64,000 nt of DNA, taken from the NCBI GenBank assembly GCA_965243775.1, contig CBDEWF010000162.1, forward strand, positions 1 through 64,000. Direction: 5' to 3'. Below are positions 35,740-44,951 of the stretch, piece by piece. Positions within the stretch are counted from its first letter, which is position 1, and each line of letters starts with the position of its first letter. This stretch comes from Sansalvadorimonas sp965243775. GTDB lineage: Bacteria > Pseudomonadota > Gammaproteobacteria > Pseudomonadales > Endozoicomonadaceae. The translations under genes were made by a program, and so were the position numbers. Under the pieces are notes generated by a model, which worked only from the letters and a program-made list of their open reading frames with translations, was not told the origin of the DNA and made no database searches.

Positions 35740-35768
35740 AAAAAAACACCTCCAGAGCAGGAGGTGTT
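35740..35768 (-). terminator. Terminator of the yggS-proC-yggT operon
   Basis: AACACCTCC (35745-35753) and GGAGGTGTT (35760-35768) form a perfect 9-bp stem; on the minus strand it is followed by seven T. It lies 35 bases after the yggT stop. Before the IS66 insertion it also stood just after the glycine-zipper gene and may have served both. Confidence 0.9.
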
Positions 35769-35802
35769 GTCTTTATCCTTATCCTGAAAATACTACTTCT
35801 AC

Positions 35803-36348
35803 CTAAACCCCAAATATGACCGAGGGGATACTTCCTTTCACAATCATGATGACAAACAGAATAACCATCACTGAGAAATCCAGCCCTCCGACCGGGGGAA
35901 TAAACCGGCGAACAGCACCGCAGAGAGGCTCTGTCAGCTGCCGCAGCAGCATCAGGCCAGGGTTATAACTGTGGGGAGCCACCCAGCTGGCAATTACGAT
36001 AATAAACAGGGCAAAGGTATACAGATCCAGCAGTCCCCTGGTCAGACTGACCAGACTCTGGGCGAAGATAGCTGCAGGAGGGAAAACCATATACCCGACG
36101 AGCTTCATCTTCAGGACAATAAGCAGAGCCTGAACAAAGAAGGCCAGTACCAGTGCAGCAATATCATAACCACCCATGCCAGGAATTATCCTTCGCAGAG
36201 GGTTAAGAAGTGGGCTGGTAATTTTGACAATAGCTTGGGAAATAGGGTTGTAAAAATCTGCCTTGACCAGCTGGAGCAGGAAGCGCAGCAGGATGGCCAT
36301 AACGAACAGGCCACCCAAAGTATCAATTAACAAAATAAATATGGACAT
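35803..36348 (-). CDS. yggT: YggT family membrane protein
   Basis: The 181-residue protein has two YGGT repeats, each with two membrane helices; the conserved motif follows in both (SPLLNPLRRIIPGMGGYDIA; TEPLCGAVRRFIPPVGGLDFS). YggT-type proteins are linked to osmotic tolerance or cell division; the exact role is unknown. It follows proC by 65 bases in the order yggS-proC-yggT. Confidence 0.92.
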   Translation of the reverse strand: MSIFILLIDTLGGLFVMAILLRFLLQLVKADFYNPISQAIVKITSPLLNPLRRIIPGMGGYDIAALVLAFFVQALLIVLKMKLVGYMVFPPAAIFAQSLVSLTRGLLDLYTFALFIIVIASWVAPHSYNPGLMLLRQLTEPLCGAVRRFIPPVGGLDFSVMVILFVIMIVKGSIPSVIFGV

Positions 36349-36413
36349 TAATGTTTGTCTCGTTTGTGTCCGCCATCCTCAAACTATAGGGGCGCGATTT
36401 TTTGATTCAATCC

Positions 36414-37265
36414 TTAAGAGGCAAATTCTTTTGTCATTTCCTTCGCCCTGTTGCGGCAGTTAGTCATGGCCTTTTCAACCAGTCCACGAAGGTCGCCATC
36501 TTCAAAGGTGAAGATAGCCTGCTCTGTTGTGCCCTTCGGAGACATAACCCGCCTTTTCAGCTCGGCTGCATCGACATTGCTCTCCTTGACCATCAGGGCT
36601 GCTCCCAGGGCTGTCTGGGCAACCAGCTGGGATGCAGTCTCTCTGGGAACTCCCATTTTCTCCCCGGCATCAATCATGGCTTCCATCATCAGGAAGAAAT
36701 AAGCTGGGCCACTTCCTGACAGTGCAATAACGTTATCAATATCTTCTTCCCGGTCAACCCACAAGCTGATACCGACAGCATTCATAATATCTGTGGTGAG
36801 CTGCTTCTGCTGCCCTGAAACCAGGGCGTTGGCATAAAGTCCAGATGCCCCCTGCTGCATCAGGGCAGGAGTGTTGGGCATGCAGCGGACAATAGGCAGA
36901 TTACCGCCACTCCACTGGTTCAGGCACTCTTCTGAAATACCGGCGGCAACAGAAATAAGTACAGGTTTACTCTCCTGCAGAGCGGGAGCCAGAGGTTCGA
37001 GAACCTGCTGGAGAATCTGGGGTTTGACAGCGATAACAACAAAGTCGGCTGTAGCTACGGCTTCAATATTATCTATAGTGGTGCGAACACCATACTTCTC
37101 TGCAGCTTCATCCAGTTTGTCCCGGGTCGGTTCAGCAGCAATAATCTGTTCAGCAGGCCAGCCATTGTTCACCAGTCCACCAAAAATGCTGCTGGCCATG
37201 TTACCAGCCCCGATAAAGGCCAAGGTTGGTCTTTTTCTGGGCTCAAGGCTGTCTGAAGTGGCCAT
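36414..37265 (-). CDS. proC: Pyrroline-5-carboxylate reductase
   Basis: The 283-residue enzyme makes the last step of proline synthesis with NAD(P)H. N-terminal Rossmann motif FIGAGNMASSIFGGL, middle VRCMPNTPALMQQGASGLYA and C-terminal ALSGSGPAYFFLMMEAMIDAG are diagnostic. It lies 23 bases after yggS. Confidence 0.97.
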   Translation of the reverse strand: MATSDSLEPRKRPTLAFIGAGNMASSIFGGLVNNGWPAEQIIAAEPTRDKLDEAAEKYGVRTTIDNIEAVATADFVVIAVKPQILQQVLEPLAPALQESKPVLISVAAGISEECLNQWSGGNLPIVRCMPNTPALMQQGASGLYANALVSGQQKQLTTDIMNAVGISLWVDREEDIDNVIALSGSGPAYFFLMMEAMIDAGEKMGVPRETASQLVAQTALGAALMVKESNVDAAELKRRVMSPKGTTEQAIFTFEDGDLRGLVEKAMTNCRNRAKEMTKEFAS

Positions 37266-37288
37266 GGTTACCTGCTCCTTAAAATATT

Positions 37289-37999
37289 CTACTTTGATGT
37301 CTGGTTTGAGTAATCTCTGGCACCAAACAGAGCCGTACCTATGCGGACTATGGTGGAACCTTCTTCAATAGCTGCAATCATATCACCGCTCATGCCCATG
37401 GAAAGGGTGTCCAGGTTCAGCTGGGGATATTCTGTTTTTAACCTGCCAAGAAGTTCTTTCATGGCCCGGAATGGTTTACGCTGCTGTTCGGGATCATCAC
37501 TGGGTGCAGGAATAGCCATCAGGCCTCGAAGAGTGATATGTGGCAGCTGCATAATTTCACTGACCGCCCGGGATACCTCTTCCGGTAAAAAACCTGATTT
37601 GGTGGGCTGGTTATCAATATTCACCTGCAGGCAGATATTCAAAGGTGGCAGGTGGTCAGGTCGCTGATCGCTTAACCTGCGGGCGATTTTTGTCCGGTCA
37701 ACACTGTGAATCCAGTGAAAGTTCTCCGCAACCTGCCGGGTTTTATTGGACTGCAGTGGTCCAATAAAATGCCAGACTATGCCTTCCAGGTTTTGCAGCG
37801 CCTGCGTTTTTTCAACACCTTCCTGAACATAGTTCTCACCGAAGTCTCGCTGGCCTGCCTGCCAGGCCTCACGGATCATGTCCGTAGGTTTGGTTTTACT
37901 GACTGCCAGTAAGTTAACTGCACCCGGGCGTCCACACTGCTCGGCAGCAGTGTTGATAATTTCACGGGTATTCTGGATTCGCTTTTGTATTGATGTCAT
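37289..37999 (-). CDS. yggS: PLP homeostasis protein YggS
   Basis: The 236-residue protein of the PLPBP family binds pyridoxal phosphate without known enzymatic activity and balances vitamin B6 and amino acid pools. The PLP lysine is in LLAVSKTKP, with FGENYVQE, WHFIGPLQSNK and LSMGMSGDM. It is divergent from pilT, with 235 bases between. Confidence 0.95.
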   Translation of the reverse strand: MTSIQKRIQNTREIINTAAEQCGRPGAVNLLAVSKTKPTDMIREAWQAGQRDFGENYVQEGVEKTQALQNLEGIVWHFIGPLQSNKTRQVAENFHWIHSVDRTKIARRLSDQRPDHLPPLNICLQVNIDNQPTKSGFLPEEVSRAVSEIMQLPHITLRGLMAIPAPSDDPEQQRKPFRAMKELLGRLKTEYPQLNLDTLSMGMSGDMIAAIEEGSTIVRIGTALFGARDYSNQTSK

Positions 38000-38234
38000 T
38001 GCCGTGTATATTTTGATAGATCAGGTGCCAATATTTGCTGTAAGCCGAATGCCTTTGCTTTGGCTTTATATGGGTGCCAGAAGAAAACCGGAATGATTAT
38101 AAAGCTAATAATTAGCGCAGTCTGATTTAGTCGCAGTTTCTGTGAACATCACCATGGGTGAAAAATCCTTTTCCTGCCTGCCAAGATGCTGAGAACAGGA
38201 AATCCATGGAAAAACAGAGTGCCCCGGGGGACAA

Positions 38235-39269
38235 ATGGATATTACCGAACTTCTGGCTTTTGGATCGAAACAGGGATCATCTGACTTACACCTTTCGGCG
38301 GGGCTGCCGCCAATGGTTCGCATCGATGGAGACATCCGCCGTATTAATGTTCCAGCCATGGACCATGATCAGGTGCACGAGCTGATTTACGACATTATGA
38401 ACGATAAGCAGCGCAAGGATTTTGAGGAATTTATGGAAGCCGACTTCTCATTTGAGGTTCCCGGTGTTGCCCGGTTTCGTGTTAACGCTTTTAACCAGGG
38501 GCGCGGAGCTGGTGCGGTGTTCCGTACCATTCCCAGCAAGGTTCTCAGTATGGATGATCTGGGGATGGGACAGGTTTTCAAGGATGTTGCCGAAAAGCCT
38601 CGGGGGCTCTGCGTTGTTACCGGACCCACGGGTTCTGGTAAATCAACAACCCTGGCGGCAATGATTGATTATATTAACAGGAACCATGCGGGCCATATTC
38701 TGACAATTGAAGACCCTATCGAATTCGTGCACGAGTCCAAGAAATGTCTGGTTAACCAGCGGGAAGTGCACAGGGATACCCTGAGTTTCAGTGCCGCCCT
38801 GCGCTCTGCCCTGCGTGAAGATCCAGACATTATTCTGGTAGGGGAGATGCGGGATCTGGAAACCATTCGCCTGGCACTGAGTGCTGCTGAAACCGGTCAT
38901 ATGGTATTTGGCACACTGCATACTACCTCGGCGGCAAAAACTGTCGACCGTATTGTCGATGTGTTCCCCGCTGCCGAGAAAGCCATGGTGCGTTCCATGT
39001 TGTCGGAATCACTGGAGGCTGTTATTGCCCAGACTTTAGTGAAAAAGATAGGAGGTGGCCGGGTTGCCGCCCACGAAATCATGCTGGGTACGCCTGCGAT
39101 AAGAAACCTGATCCGTGAAGACAAGGTTGCCCAGATGTATTCTGCTATCCAGACAGGTGGAGGTTTAGGTATGCAGACTCTTGATGGCTGTCTGAAAGAT
39201 CTGGTGGATAAGGGCATTATTACTGCTGATACAGCCCGCGAAAAAGCTAAGATGCCAGAGAACTTTTAG
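38235..39269 (+). CDS. pilT: Type IV pilus retraction ATPase PilT
   Basis: The 344-residue AAA-type hexameric motor depolymerises pili for twitching. Walker A GPTGSGKST near 130-138, Asp box (EDPIEFVH), Walker B ILVGEMRD, His box ETGHMVFGTLHT, and the PilT signature AIRNLIRE near 289 are all intact. It is 46 bases upstream of pilU. Confidence 0.98.
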   Translation: MDITELLAFGSKQGSSDLHLSAGLPPMVRIDGDIRRINVPAMDHDQVHELIYDIMNDKQRKDFEEFMEADFSFEVPGVARFRVNAFNQGRGAGAVFRTIPSKVLSMDDLGMGQVFKDVAEKPRGLCVVTGPTGSGKSTTLAAMIDYINRNHAGHILTIEDPIEFVHESKKCLVNQREVHRDTLSFSAALRSALREDPDIILVGEMRDLETIRLALSAAETGHMVFGTLHTTSAAKTVDRIVDVFPAAEKAMVRSMLSESLEAVIAQTLVKKIGGGRVAAHEIMLGTPAIRNLIREDKVAQMYSAIQTGGGLGMQTLDGCLKDLVDKGIITADTAREKAKMPENF

Positions 39270-39315
39270 ATAGCTTCTTAACTTAAACCAACAGAATTCA
39301 GCAAGGATTGCCAGA

Positions 39316-40470
39316 ATGGATATCACCCCGCTGTTAAAAGTGATGGTCGATAAAGAGGCTTCGGATCTTTTTATTACTGCAGGTGTGCCACCCAGCATAA
39401 AAGTACACGGCAAAGTGACTCCGGTTGGCAGTATATCCCTGACTCCCGAACAGACCCGTGAAACGGTTTATGGGGTTATGGATGAAAAACAGCAGGCTGA
39501 GTTCGAACAGTGCCATGAAAGCAACTTCGCAATTTACTCTGAGGAGATCGGGCGTTTTCGTGTCAGTGCCTTTTACCAGTGTGATATGGCAGGCATGGTG
39601 CTGCGAAGAATTGAAACAGAGATACCTGATCTTGATGATCTGAAACTGCCGGATATTATGAAAGATCTCTCTATGACCAAGAGAGGGCTCATTATTGTTG
39701 TTGGAGGCACCGGTACTGGTAAATCTACATCCCTGGCAGCCATGATCGGACACCGAAACCAGAACAGTACCGGTCATATCATCTCAATTGAAGATCCAAT
39801 CGAATTTGTCCATAAGCACGGGAACTGTATTATCAGCCAGAGGGAAGTGGGTCTGGATACTGGCAGTTTCGAGATAGCCCTGAAGAATACTCTGCGGCAG
39901 GCTCCTGATGTCATCATGATTGGTGAGATCCGGACCAAGGAAGTTATGGACTATGCCGTAGCCTTTGCTGAAACCGGCCATCTATGCCTGGCAACCCTCC
40001 ATGCCAATAATGCCAACCAGGCCCTCGACAGAATTATCCGTTTCTTCCCCGGCGAACGTCATTCTCAGCTGTTGATGGATCTCTCCCTGAACCTGAAAGC
40101 TGTTATCGCCCAGCAGCTTATCCCGGACCCAGACGGGCAGCAGCGCCACATCGCCGTTGAGATTCTGCTCAATACCCCCTTGATTGCAGATATTATTCGC
40201 AAAGGTGAGATCCATGAACTTAAGGAGCTGATGACCCGCTCAACCGAGCTGGGCATGCAGACATTCGACCAGGCGTTATACAACCTCTATCAGGAAGGTA
40301 AAATCTGCTACGAAAATGCCCTCGCCCACGCCGATTCAGTCAACGACCTGAGACTGAGAATCAAGCTTGATAATAGTGGCCCTGATGATGAGGATGAACA
40401 GGATGACAAGCCCAAACAGGATGATGGTCTTGGCAGTGGACTGAGCCTTCAGGAAGATGAACCCGGTTAA
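39316..40470 (+). CDS. pilU: Accessory pilus retraction ATPase PilU
   Basis: The 384-residue PilT paralogue has Walker A GGTGTGKST near 131, EDPIEFVHKH, MIGEIRTKEVMD and ETGHLCLATLHANNANQ. PilU needs PilT to retract and adds force. The C-terminal 30 residues are acidic (DDEDEQDDKPKQDDG). Its end overlaps the convergent ruvX by four bases. Confidence 0.97.
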   Translation: MDITPLLKVMVDKEASDLFITAGVPPSIKVHGKVTPVGSISLTPEQTRETVYGVMDEKQQAEFEQCHESNFAIYSEEIGRFRVSAFYQCDMAGMVLRRIETEIPDLDDLKLPDIMKDLSMTKRGLIIVVGGTGTGKSTSLAAMIGHRNQNSTGHIISIEDPIEFVHKHGNCIISQREVGLDTGSFEIALKNTLRQAPDVIMIGEIRTKEVMDYAVAFAETGHLCLATLHANNANQALDRIIRFFPGERHSQLLMDLSLNLKAVIAQQLIPDPDGQQRHIAVEILLNTPLIADIIRKGEIHELKELMTRSTELGMQTFDQALYNLYQEGKICYENALAHADSVNDLRLRIKLDNSGPDDEDEQDDKPKQDDGLGSGLSLQEDEPG

Positions 40471-40919
40471 AGATCACTGGCTTTCAGCAGCTCTACTCCT
40501 TCTCCGTTCATCCAGCTTTCCAGAATCAGCTGGGCAGCCAGGTCATCAATGGGATTACTGCCGTAGTGACCTTTATGCCCCAGTTTTCCAGCCCATTCCT
40601 TGGCTTCAAAGGAGGTCAGGCGCTCATCAACCGGATGCCATGGTTTATTAAAACGGCCTTTCAAGCGGTTACCAAACTTACGGGCCCGTCGAGACATTTC
40701 TGATTCAGTGCCATCCATGTTCAAAGGCATACCCACAATAAAAGCATCGGGCTGCCACTCATCGATTATACGGCCCAGCTGATCCCAGTCGGGAATACCA
40801 TCCCTGGCCTTGATCGATGGAATGGCATTGGCTGTTCGGGTGACAGCCTGCCCTACGGCAATGCCGATGTTCCGGGTTCCAAAATCAAAACCCATAACAG
40901 TTCTGTAGCTTTTTACCAT
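40467..40919 (-). CDS. ruvX: Holliday junction resolvase-like RuvX (YqgF)
   Basis: I prefer ATG 40919 (MVKSYRTVMGFDFG), giving 150 residues, the family length; the frame is open to ATG 40958. The RNase H-like fold has GFDFGTRNIGIAVGQ, VGMPLNMDGTE and DERLTSFEA. YqgF/RuvX acts in 16S rRNA 5' end processing or junction resolution. It follows yqgE. Confidence 0.93.
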   Translation of the reverse strand: MVKSYRTVMGFDFGTRNIGIAVGQAVTRTANAIPSIKARDGIPDWDQLGRIIDEWQPDAFIVGMPLNMDGTESEMSRRARKFGNRLKGRFNKPWHPVDERLTSFEAKEWAGKLGHKGHYGSNPIDDLAAQLILESWMNGEGVELLKASDL

Positions 40920-41028
40920 ACAAAAACCGAGATCATAAAAATACCATGGCCAGGTCATTATTCGGGGAGCGGTATTTTACCCACAGGGCGCATAGTTCAT
41001 GTAGTTAATTAACACGTAAATTGATGAA

Positions 41029-41610
41029 TCAGGCGTGACCGGCTTCTTGACTGAGCAGGGATAGATCGACACCAATTCTGGCCGCTGCCCGGCTCAAACG
41101 GTGCTCAGCGGGAGTAGAGAATAGAATGTTTTTGTCTGCCGGACTGTTAAGCCAGAAGTTGTGGGCCAGTTCATTTTCCAGCTGTCCGGGACCCCAGCCA
41201 GCATATCCCAGAGCGATCAGGGCATGCTCTGGTCCATTGCCTGCGGCGATATTATCAAACATTGTCTGGGATGAAGTCAGGGCGATACTGGAGGTTACCG
41301 ACAGGCTGTCTTTGACCATAGCGTGCTCTGAGCGAATATGCAGAACAAAGCCATGTTCCATATCCACCGGCCCCCCAAGGAAAACATGGTCAGAGTAATG
41401 GGGAGTCTCTTTGTGGAAAGTCAGGCCAATCTGCTGCAGAAGATCACCGACACAGACATCCAGAGGCTTGTTGATCACCAGTCCCATGGCACCCTCACTG
41501 CCATGATCACACAGGTAGATGACAGACCCGGCAAAGTTCGGGTCATCCATCTGGGGCATGGCAATCAGCAGAGTATCGCTAAGACTATTATGGGTTGCTG
41601 TCTCAATCAT
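41029..41610 (-). CDS. yqgE: YqgE/AlgH family protein
   Basis: The 193-residue protein carries the DUF179 signature: LLIAMPQMDDPNFAGSVIYL, then CDHGSEGAMGLVINKP, FLGGPV and ALGYAGWGPGQLENELA. In Pseudomonas the homologue was named AlgH for a link to alginate regulation; biochemical function is unclear. It lies between tonB and ruvX, 29 bases after tonB. Confidence 0.95.
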   Translation of the reverse strand: MIETATHNSLSDTLLIAMPQMDDPNFAGSVIYLCDHGSEGAMGLVINKPLDVCVGDLLQQIGLTFHKETPHYSDHVFLGGPVDMEHGFVLHIRSEHAMVKDSLSVTSSIALTSSQTMFDNIAAGNGPEHALIALGYAGWGPGQLENELAHNFWLNSPADKNILFSTPAEHRLSRAAARIGVDLSLLSQEAGHA

Positions 41611-41639
41611 ACCTATCCTATTCGGGCTGCAGGCGGCTC

Positions 41640-42509
41640 CTAGCCTCTGAACAGGTCACCGGGTTCGAAGCGCCAGGTGCGGATTATTTCTATGACATCA
41701 TACTCCTGCAGCTCGGGAGGGAAAGGGGTGAAAGGGGCAGACATACGCACAATATTCTTAGCAGCCCTGTCCAGCACATCATTGCCAGATGACTGCAGGA
41801 TATCAATATCCTTCAGGCTGCCATCACGCCGGATCTGCACAGCAACCCGCAGTTCACCATAAATTTTTTCCCGGCGTGCCTGGGCAGGATAGTTGATTTG
41901 ACCAATACGTATCACCTTTCTGCGCCAGGCTTCCTGGTAGTAGACATCGGACTGTTTGGTTGATGCTGCGTTTATTCTGTGGACAACCGGGCGTCTGGCA
42001 TAAGCCTGTCTTTTCTTAAAAAAGTCGGCTTCAAGGCTGGCGATTTCAGCGGTGAGGTCTATTTGCGGACGTGGGGGCCTGTTTTCTTTCTGCTGTATGT
42101 GGGGCTTTTTCTTTTTCTCTGACGGAGCTTTTGTTTCAGCCCTTATAGCGGTGACCTGTTTTGATTTTTTTGGTTCTGCTTTTGGCAGCTGGGCTGCCTG
42201 CTGGTACAGCTCAACAGGTTTTGGTGTTCTGTCCTGAAATGGTGCAGGCAGGTCGCTGGAAGGTTTGGCTTTCTCATCAAGGGAGCCGCTGCCCTGCTGG
42301 TTTGACTGGGCCAGATAGTCTGCCTGGTCAGGCTCCTTTTCTGAGGGAAAACTGGCCAGAGTGATCTCCATGGTACGGGCGGGAGGCTTCTGATCCTGCA
42401 GAGAGAAGCTGATAGCAAAGATCAATAAAACATGGGCAGCCAGCGCTATGGCAAGGCTGGCTGCAAATGATGTTTCTGATACACCTTTCAGGCTTCCATA
42501 GGCTGCCAA
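41640..42509 (-). CDS. tonB: Energy transducer TonB (TonB3-like)
   Basis: The 289-residue protein has one N-terminal membrane anchor (SLAIALAAHVLLIFAISFSL), a long charged Pro/Lys/Gln linker and a C-terminal TonB domain (INYPAQARREKIYGELRVA to FEPGDLFRG). In P. aeruginosa the tonB gene in this place (tonB3) is needed for twitching motility and pilus assembly, which fits the neighbouring pil genes. It follows gshB by 20 bases. Confidence 0.9.
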   Translation of the reverse strand: MAAYGSLKGVSETSFAASLAIALAAHVLLIFAISFSLQDQKPPARTMEITLASFPSEKEPDQADYLAQSNQQGSGSLDEKAKPSSDLPAPFQDRTPKPVELYQQAAQLPKAEPKKSKQVTAIRAETKAPSEKKKKPHIQQKENRPPRPQIDLTAEIASLEADFFKKRQAYARRPVVHRINAASTKQSDVYYQEAWRRKVIRIGQINYPAQARREKIYGELRVAVQIRRDGSLKDIDILQSSGNDVLDRAAKNIVRMSAPFTPFPPELQEYDVIEIIRTWRFEPGDLFRG

Positions 42510-42529
42510 AGGTTTTCTGAGAAACGTTT

Positions 42530-43549
42530 TTATTGTTCCGCTCCTGCCTGTTCCACTTTTTCTGTTTTACCGCTGGACCTGGGCGGTTGTGAACACTGGG
42601 TCTCGGTCAGCTTTCTGGCAATAACATCCATGAGATGATCGGCAATGGCTAAACCCTGCTGATCTTCAAGTTCCCTGACACAAGTAGGGCTAGTGACGTT
42701 TATTTCGGTCAGGTAGTCGCCAATCACGTCGAGCCCGACGAACAGCAGTCCTTTCTCTTTCAGTGTCGGCCCTACCTGTTCTGCAATCCAGCGGTCCCGG
42801 TCCGAAAGTGGCTGACTGACGCCAGTTCCGCCAGCCGCCAGGTTACCCCGTGTTTCACCCTTTTGGGGAATACGGGCCAGAGCATAGGAGACAGGTTCAC
42901 CATCGACCATAAGAATACGTTTATCACCCTGGGTTATCTCGGGAATAAACTTCTGGGCCATAATCTGCTGCTGGCCATAAGCGGTCAGGGTTTCCAGGAT
43001 GACATTGATATTCGGGTCACCCTGCTTAACACGGAAAATAGCTGTGCCACCCATGCCATCAAGAGGTTTGTAGATTACATCCTGATGTTTTTCGGCAAAC
43101 GCCTTTAAGGTACCCATATCCCGGCTGACCATACTGCTGGTACAGCACTGGGGGAACAAAGTAGCGAAGTATTTTTCGTTATAGTCCCGCAGGCTTGAAG
43201 GTTTGTTAACGACCAGAGTCCCTTCCCGCTCCGCCTGCTCCAGGATATAGGTGCTGTAGATAAACTCATTATCGAAGGGTGGATCCTTGCGCATAAGGAT
43301 CACGTCTAGTGAAGACAGTTTCCCGGTCTCTGGTTCTCCCAGGGTAAACCAGCCTTGCGGGTCTGCCCTGATTTCCAGAGGCGTCATACGCCCCAAGGCC
43401 ACACCATTTTCCTGGAACAGGTCAGCCTGCTCCATGTAATAAAGCTGCCAGTTCTGCTTCTGAGCCGCCAGAAGTAAAGCCAGTGACGTATCTTTTTTGT
43501 ATTTGATGCCCTGAATAGGGTCCATCACTATGCCTAGGCGTATGGTCAT
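42530..43549 (-). CDS. gshB: Glutathione synthetase
   Basis: The 339-residue ATP-grasp enzyme adds glycine to gamma-glutamylcysteine. MTIRLGIVMDPIQGIKYKKD at the start, VILMRKDPPFD, KPLDGMGGTAIFR and INVTSPTCVRELE are diagnostic. The last 15 residues form a Ser/Lys/Glu-rich tail beyond the usual end. First gene of gshB-tonB-yqgE-ruvX. Confidence 0.97.
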   Translation of the reverse strand: MTIRLGIVMDPIQGIKYKKDTSLALLLAAQKQNWQLYYMEQADLFQENGVALGRMTPLEIRADPQGWFTLGEPETGKLSSLDVILMRKDPPFDNEFIYSTYILEQAEREGTLVVNKPSSLRDYNEKYFATLFPQCCTSSMVSRDMGTLKAFAEKHQDVIYKPLDGMGGTAIFRVKQGDPNINVILETLTAYGQQQIMAQKFIPEITQGDKRILMVDGEPVSYALARIPQKGETRGNLAAGGTGVSQPLSDRDRWIAEQVGPTLKEKGLLFVGLDVIGDYLTEINVTSPTCVRELEDQQGLAIADHLMDVIARKLTETQCSQPPRSSGKTEKVEQAGAEQ

Positions 43550-43862
43550 GAAAAAAACTCACGTTCTGTCGCATTGTTTACCGTCTGCCGTGGCAGTGTT
43601 TTTCCACCCATCAGGGAATAGGAAAAGGCGATTTCTGCTCACGGCTGTTGCCATTTTACCTAAACAACTGCGGGCTAAGAACAGCCTTTTTCAGGTCATG
43701 GGTCAAAACGGCTGACCAGGTTATTCTTGCTGGAGGTAAGTATTCCTGACCGACTCGTTAGAAAACAGATAACAAATGCCCCTGAGTGCGATCAAAAGAG
43801 GTGGTAGCAGTTAAGTACTGTGAAGGACTGACAACGAATGTTTTGTTATTGAGGGCAAACGA
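43550..43862. other. Non-coding interval gshB / RING gene
   Basis: 313 bases between divergent genes. It should contain both promoters. Only a ribosome-binding site GAGGG ten bases before the RING gene ATG is distinct; no clear inverted repeat or RNA gene seen. Confidence 0.4.
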
Positions 43863-44693
43863 ATGAATGTATCACACCACCAACTCTGCGGGATATGCCA
43901 GGGCCCACTGGAAAAAAGTGCCTGGATGAACGAAGACGGTGACCTGGTTCATTCAGGCCAACCTGAAGTTCTGGCTTGTAATCACTTTTTTCATATCACT
44001 TGTCTAAGTCAAGCCACAAGCGCACTGCCGCACTGTCCTGAATGCAAAACGCCTATTGATGAAGGCGATTTAGTAAAAATATCTGAGCGAAAAGCAGCTA
44101 TAGAAACGCATTTCCCCATGTATCTAAACGATGAATGCAAGAATAAGGGCTACAACAATATTGAGGAACTGGAAGCTGCTCATGAATCTGCACAAGGAAC
44201 TCTAAAAGAAGCATATGCACAAGAGATTCTCGATATTTACACCAGCGCTGATCAAAAAATGATGGCCTATATGAACAGGGATGCTGACTTTCAAAACAGG
44301 CTGGAGGATGGATATGCACCACTGCAGGGAGCATTTAATACAACTACTATTGCCCCCAGCATTCTTTCCACCGTGCTTCAGCAGCTCGTAATCAACAGCC
44401 CGGCCTTCCAAACAAGCTCGCAGAACACAGATGTTAATCCTTCAGGAGCTGCTACCGGAACTACAAGCAAAGCAGCCGAACCTTTATTAAGTCAAACTGA
44501 GTTGAGCCCGGATGTCGAGAGGTCAGTACTTGCAGGTACAGGTGCAGCTGCAAAAAAGACAGCGAAGGTGCACATAACTGAGGAACAGATCGCTAAAACG
44601 GAGAAAGATATAGACGTGCTGAAAGCTCTGGGTATAAAAGTAGAACTGCTAAAAGATGATCAAGTTGCTGAACTGATCAAAAAATACTGTTAG
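43863..44693 (+). CDS. RING-H2 domain protein, candidate host-directed ubiquitin ligase
   Basis: The 276-residue protein begins with a RING-H2 finger: Cys9, Cys12, Cys39, His41, His44, Cys47, Cys58, Cys61, which fits C-x2-C-x26-C-x-H-x2-H-x2-C-x10-C-x2-C exactly, including the hydrophobic context CNHFFHITCL and CPECKTPI. In eukaryotes this fold recruits ubiquitin-charged E2 enzymes. The rest is helical and charged, with a Thr/Ser-rich linker (about 195-220) and a final ILxALGI-like helix. There is no signal peptide; injection by a secretion system is an inference. GAGGG precedes the ATG. Bacterial RING genes usually mean transfer from or adaptation to eukaryotic hosts. Confidence 0.82.
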   Translation: MNVSHHQLCGICQGPLEKSAWMNEDGDLVHSGQPEVLACNHFFHITCLSQATSALPHCPECKTPIDEGDLVKISERKAAIETHFPMYLNDECKNKGYNNIEELEAAHESAQGTLKEAYAQEILDIYTSADQKMMAYMNRDADFQNRLEDGYAPLQGAFNTTTIAPSILSTVLQQLVINSPAFQTSSQNTDVNPSGAATGTTSKAAEPLLSQTELSPDVERSVLAGTGAAAKKTAKVHITEEQIAKTEKDIDVLKALGIKVELLKDDQVAELIKKYC

Positions 44694-44951
44694 CCCAGAC
44701 CTTAACAACGCTGTTACCAAGCCAGTAGCTTGCGGCAGGTTGAACCTCAACAGACCCTAAAGCTAACCTGATTGTTATGACTTCAAACCATATAACTCAA
44801 GTAAGCACGGAGCACTTGATGTAGATAATGGTCTACAAGTGTATGCAGTTTTGAAAAAGGATAAGTCATGCAGGTAATTGCTTCAGGCGGCAGCCACAGT
44901 TTGCATACCTCGGATACACTCTCTCCCGAACCAGCCTCTGGTTCACAGGAG

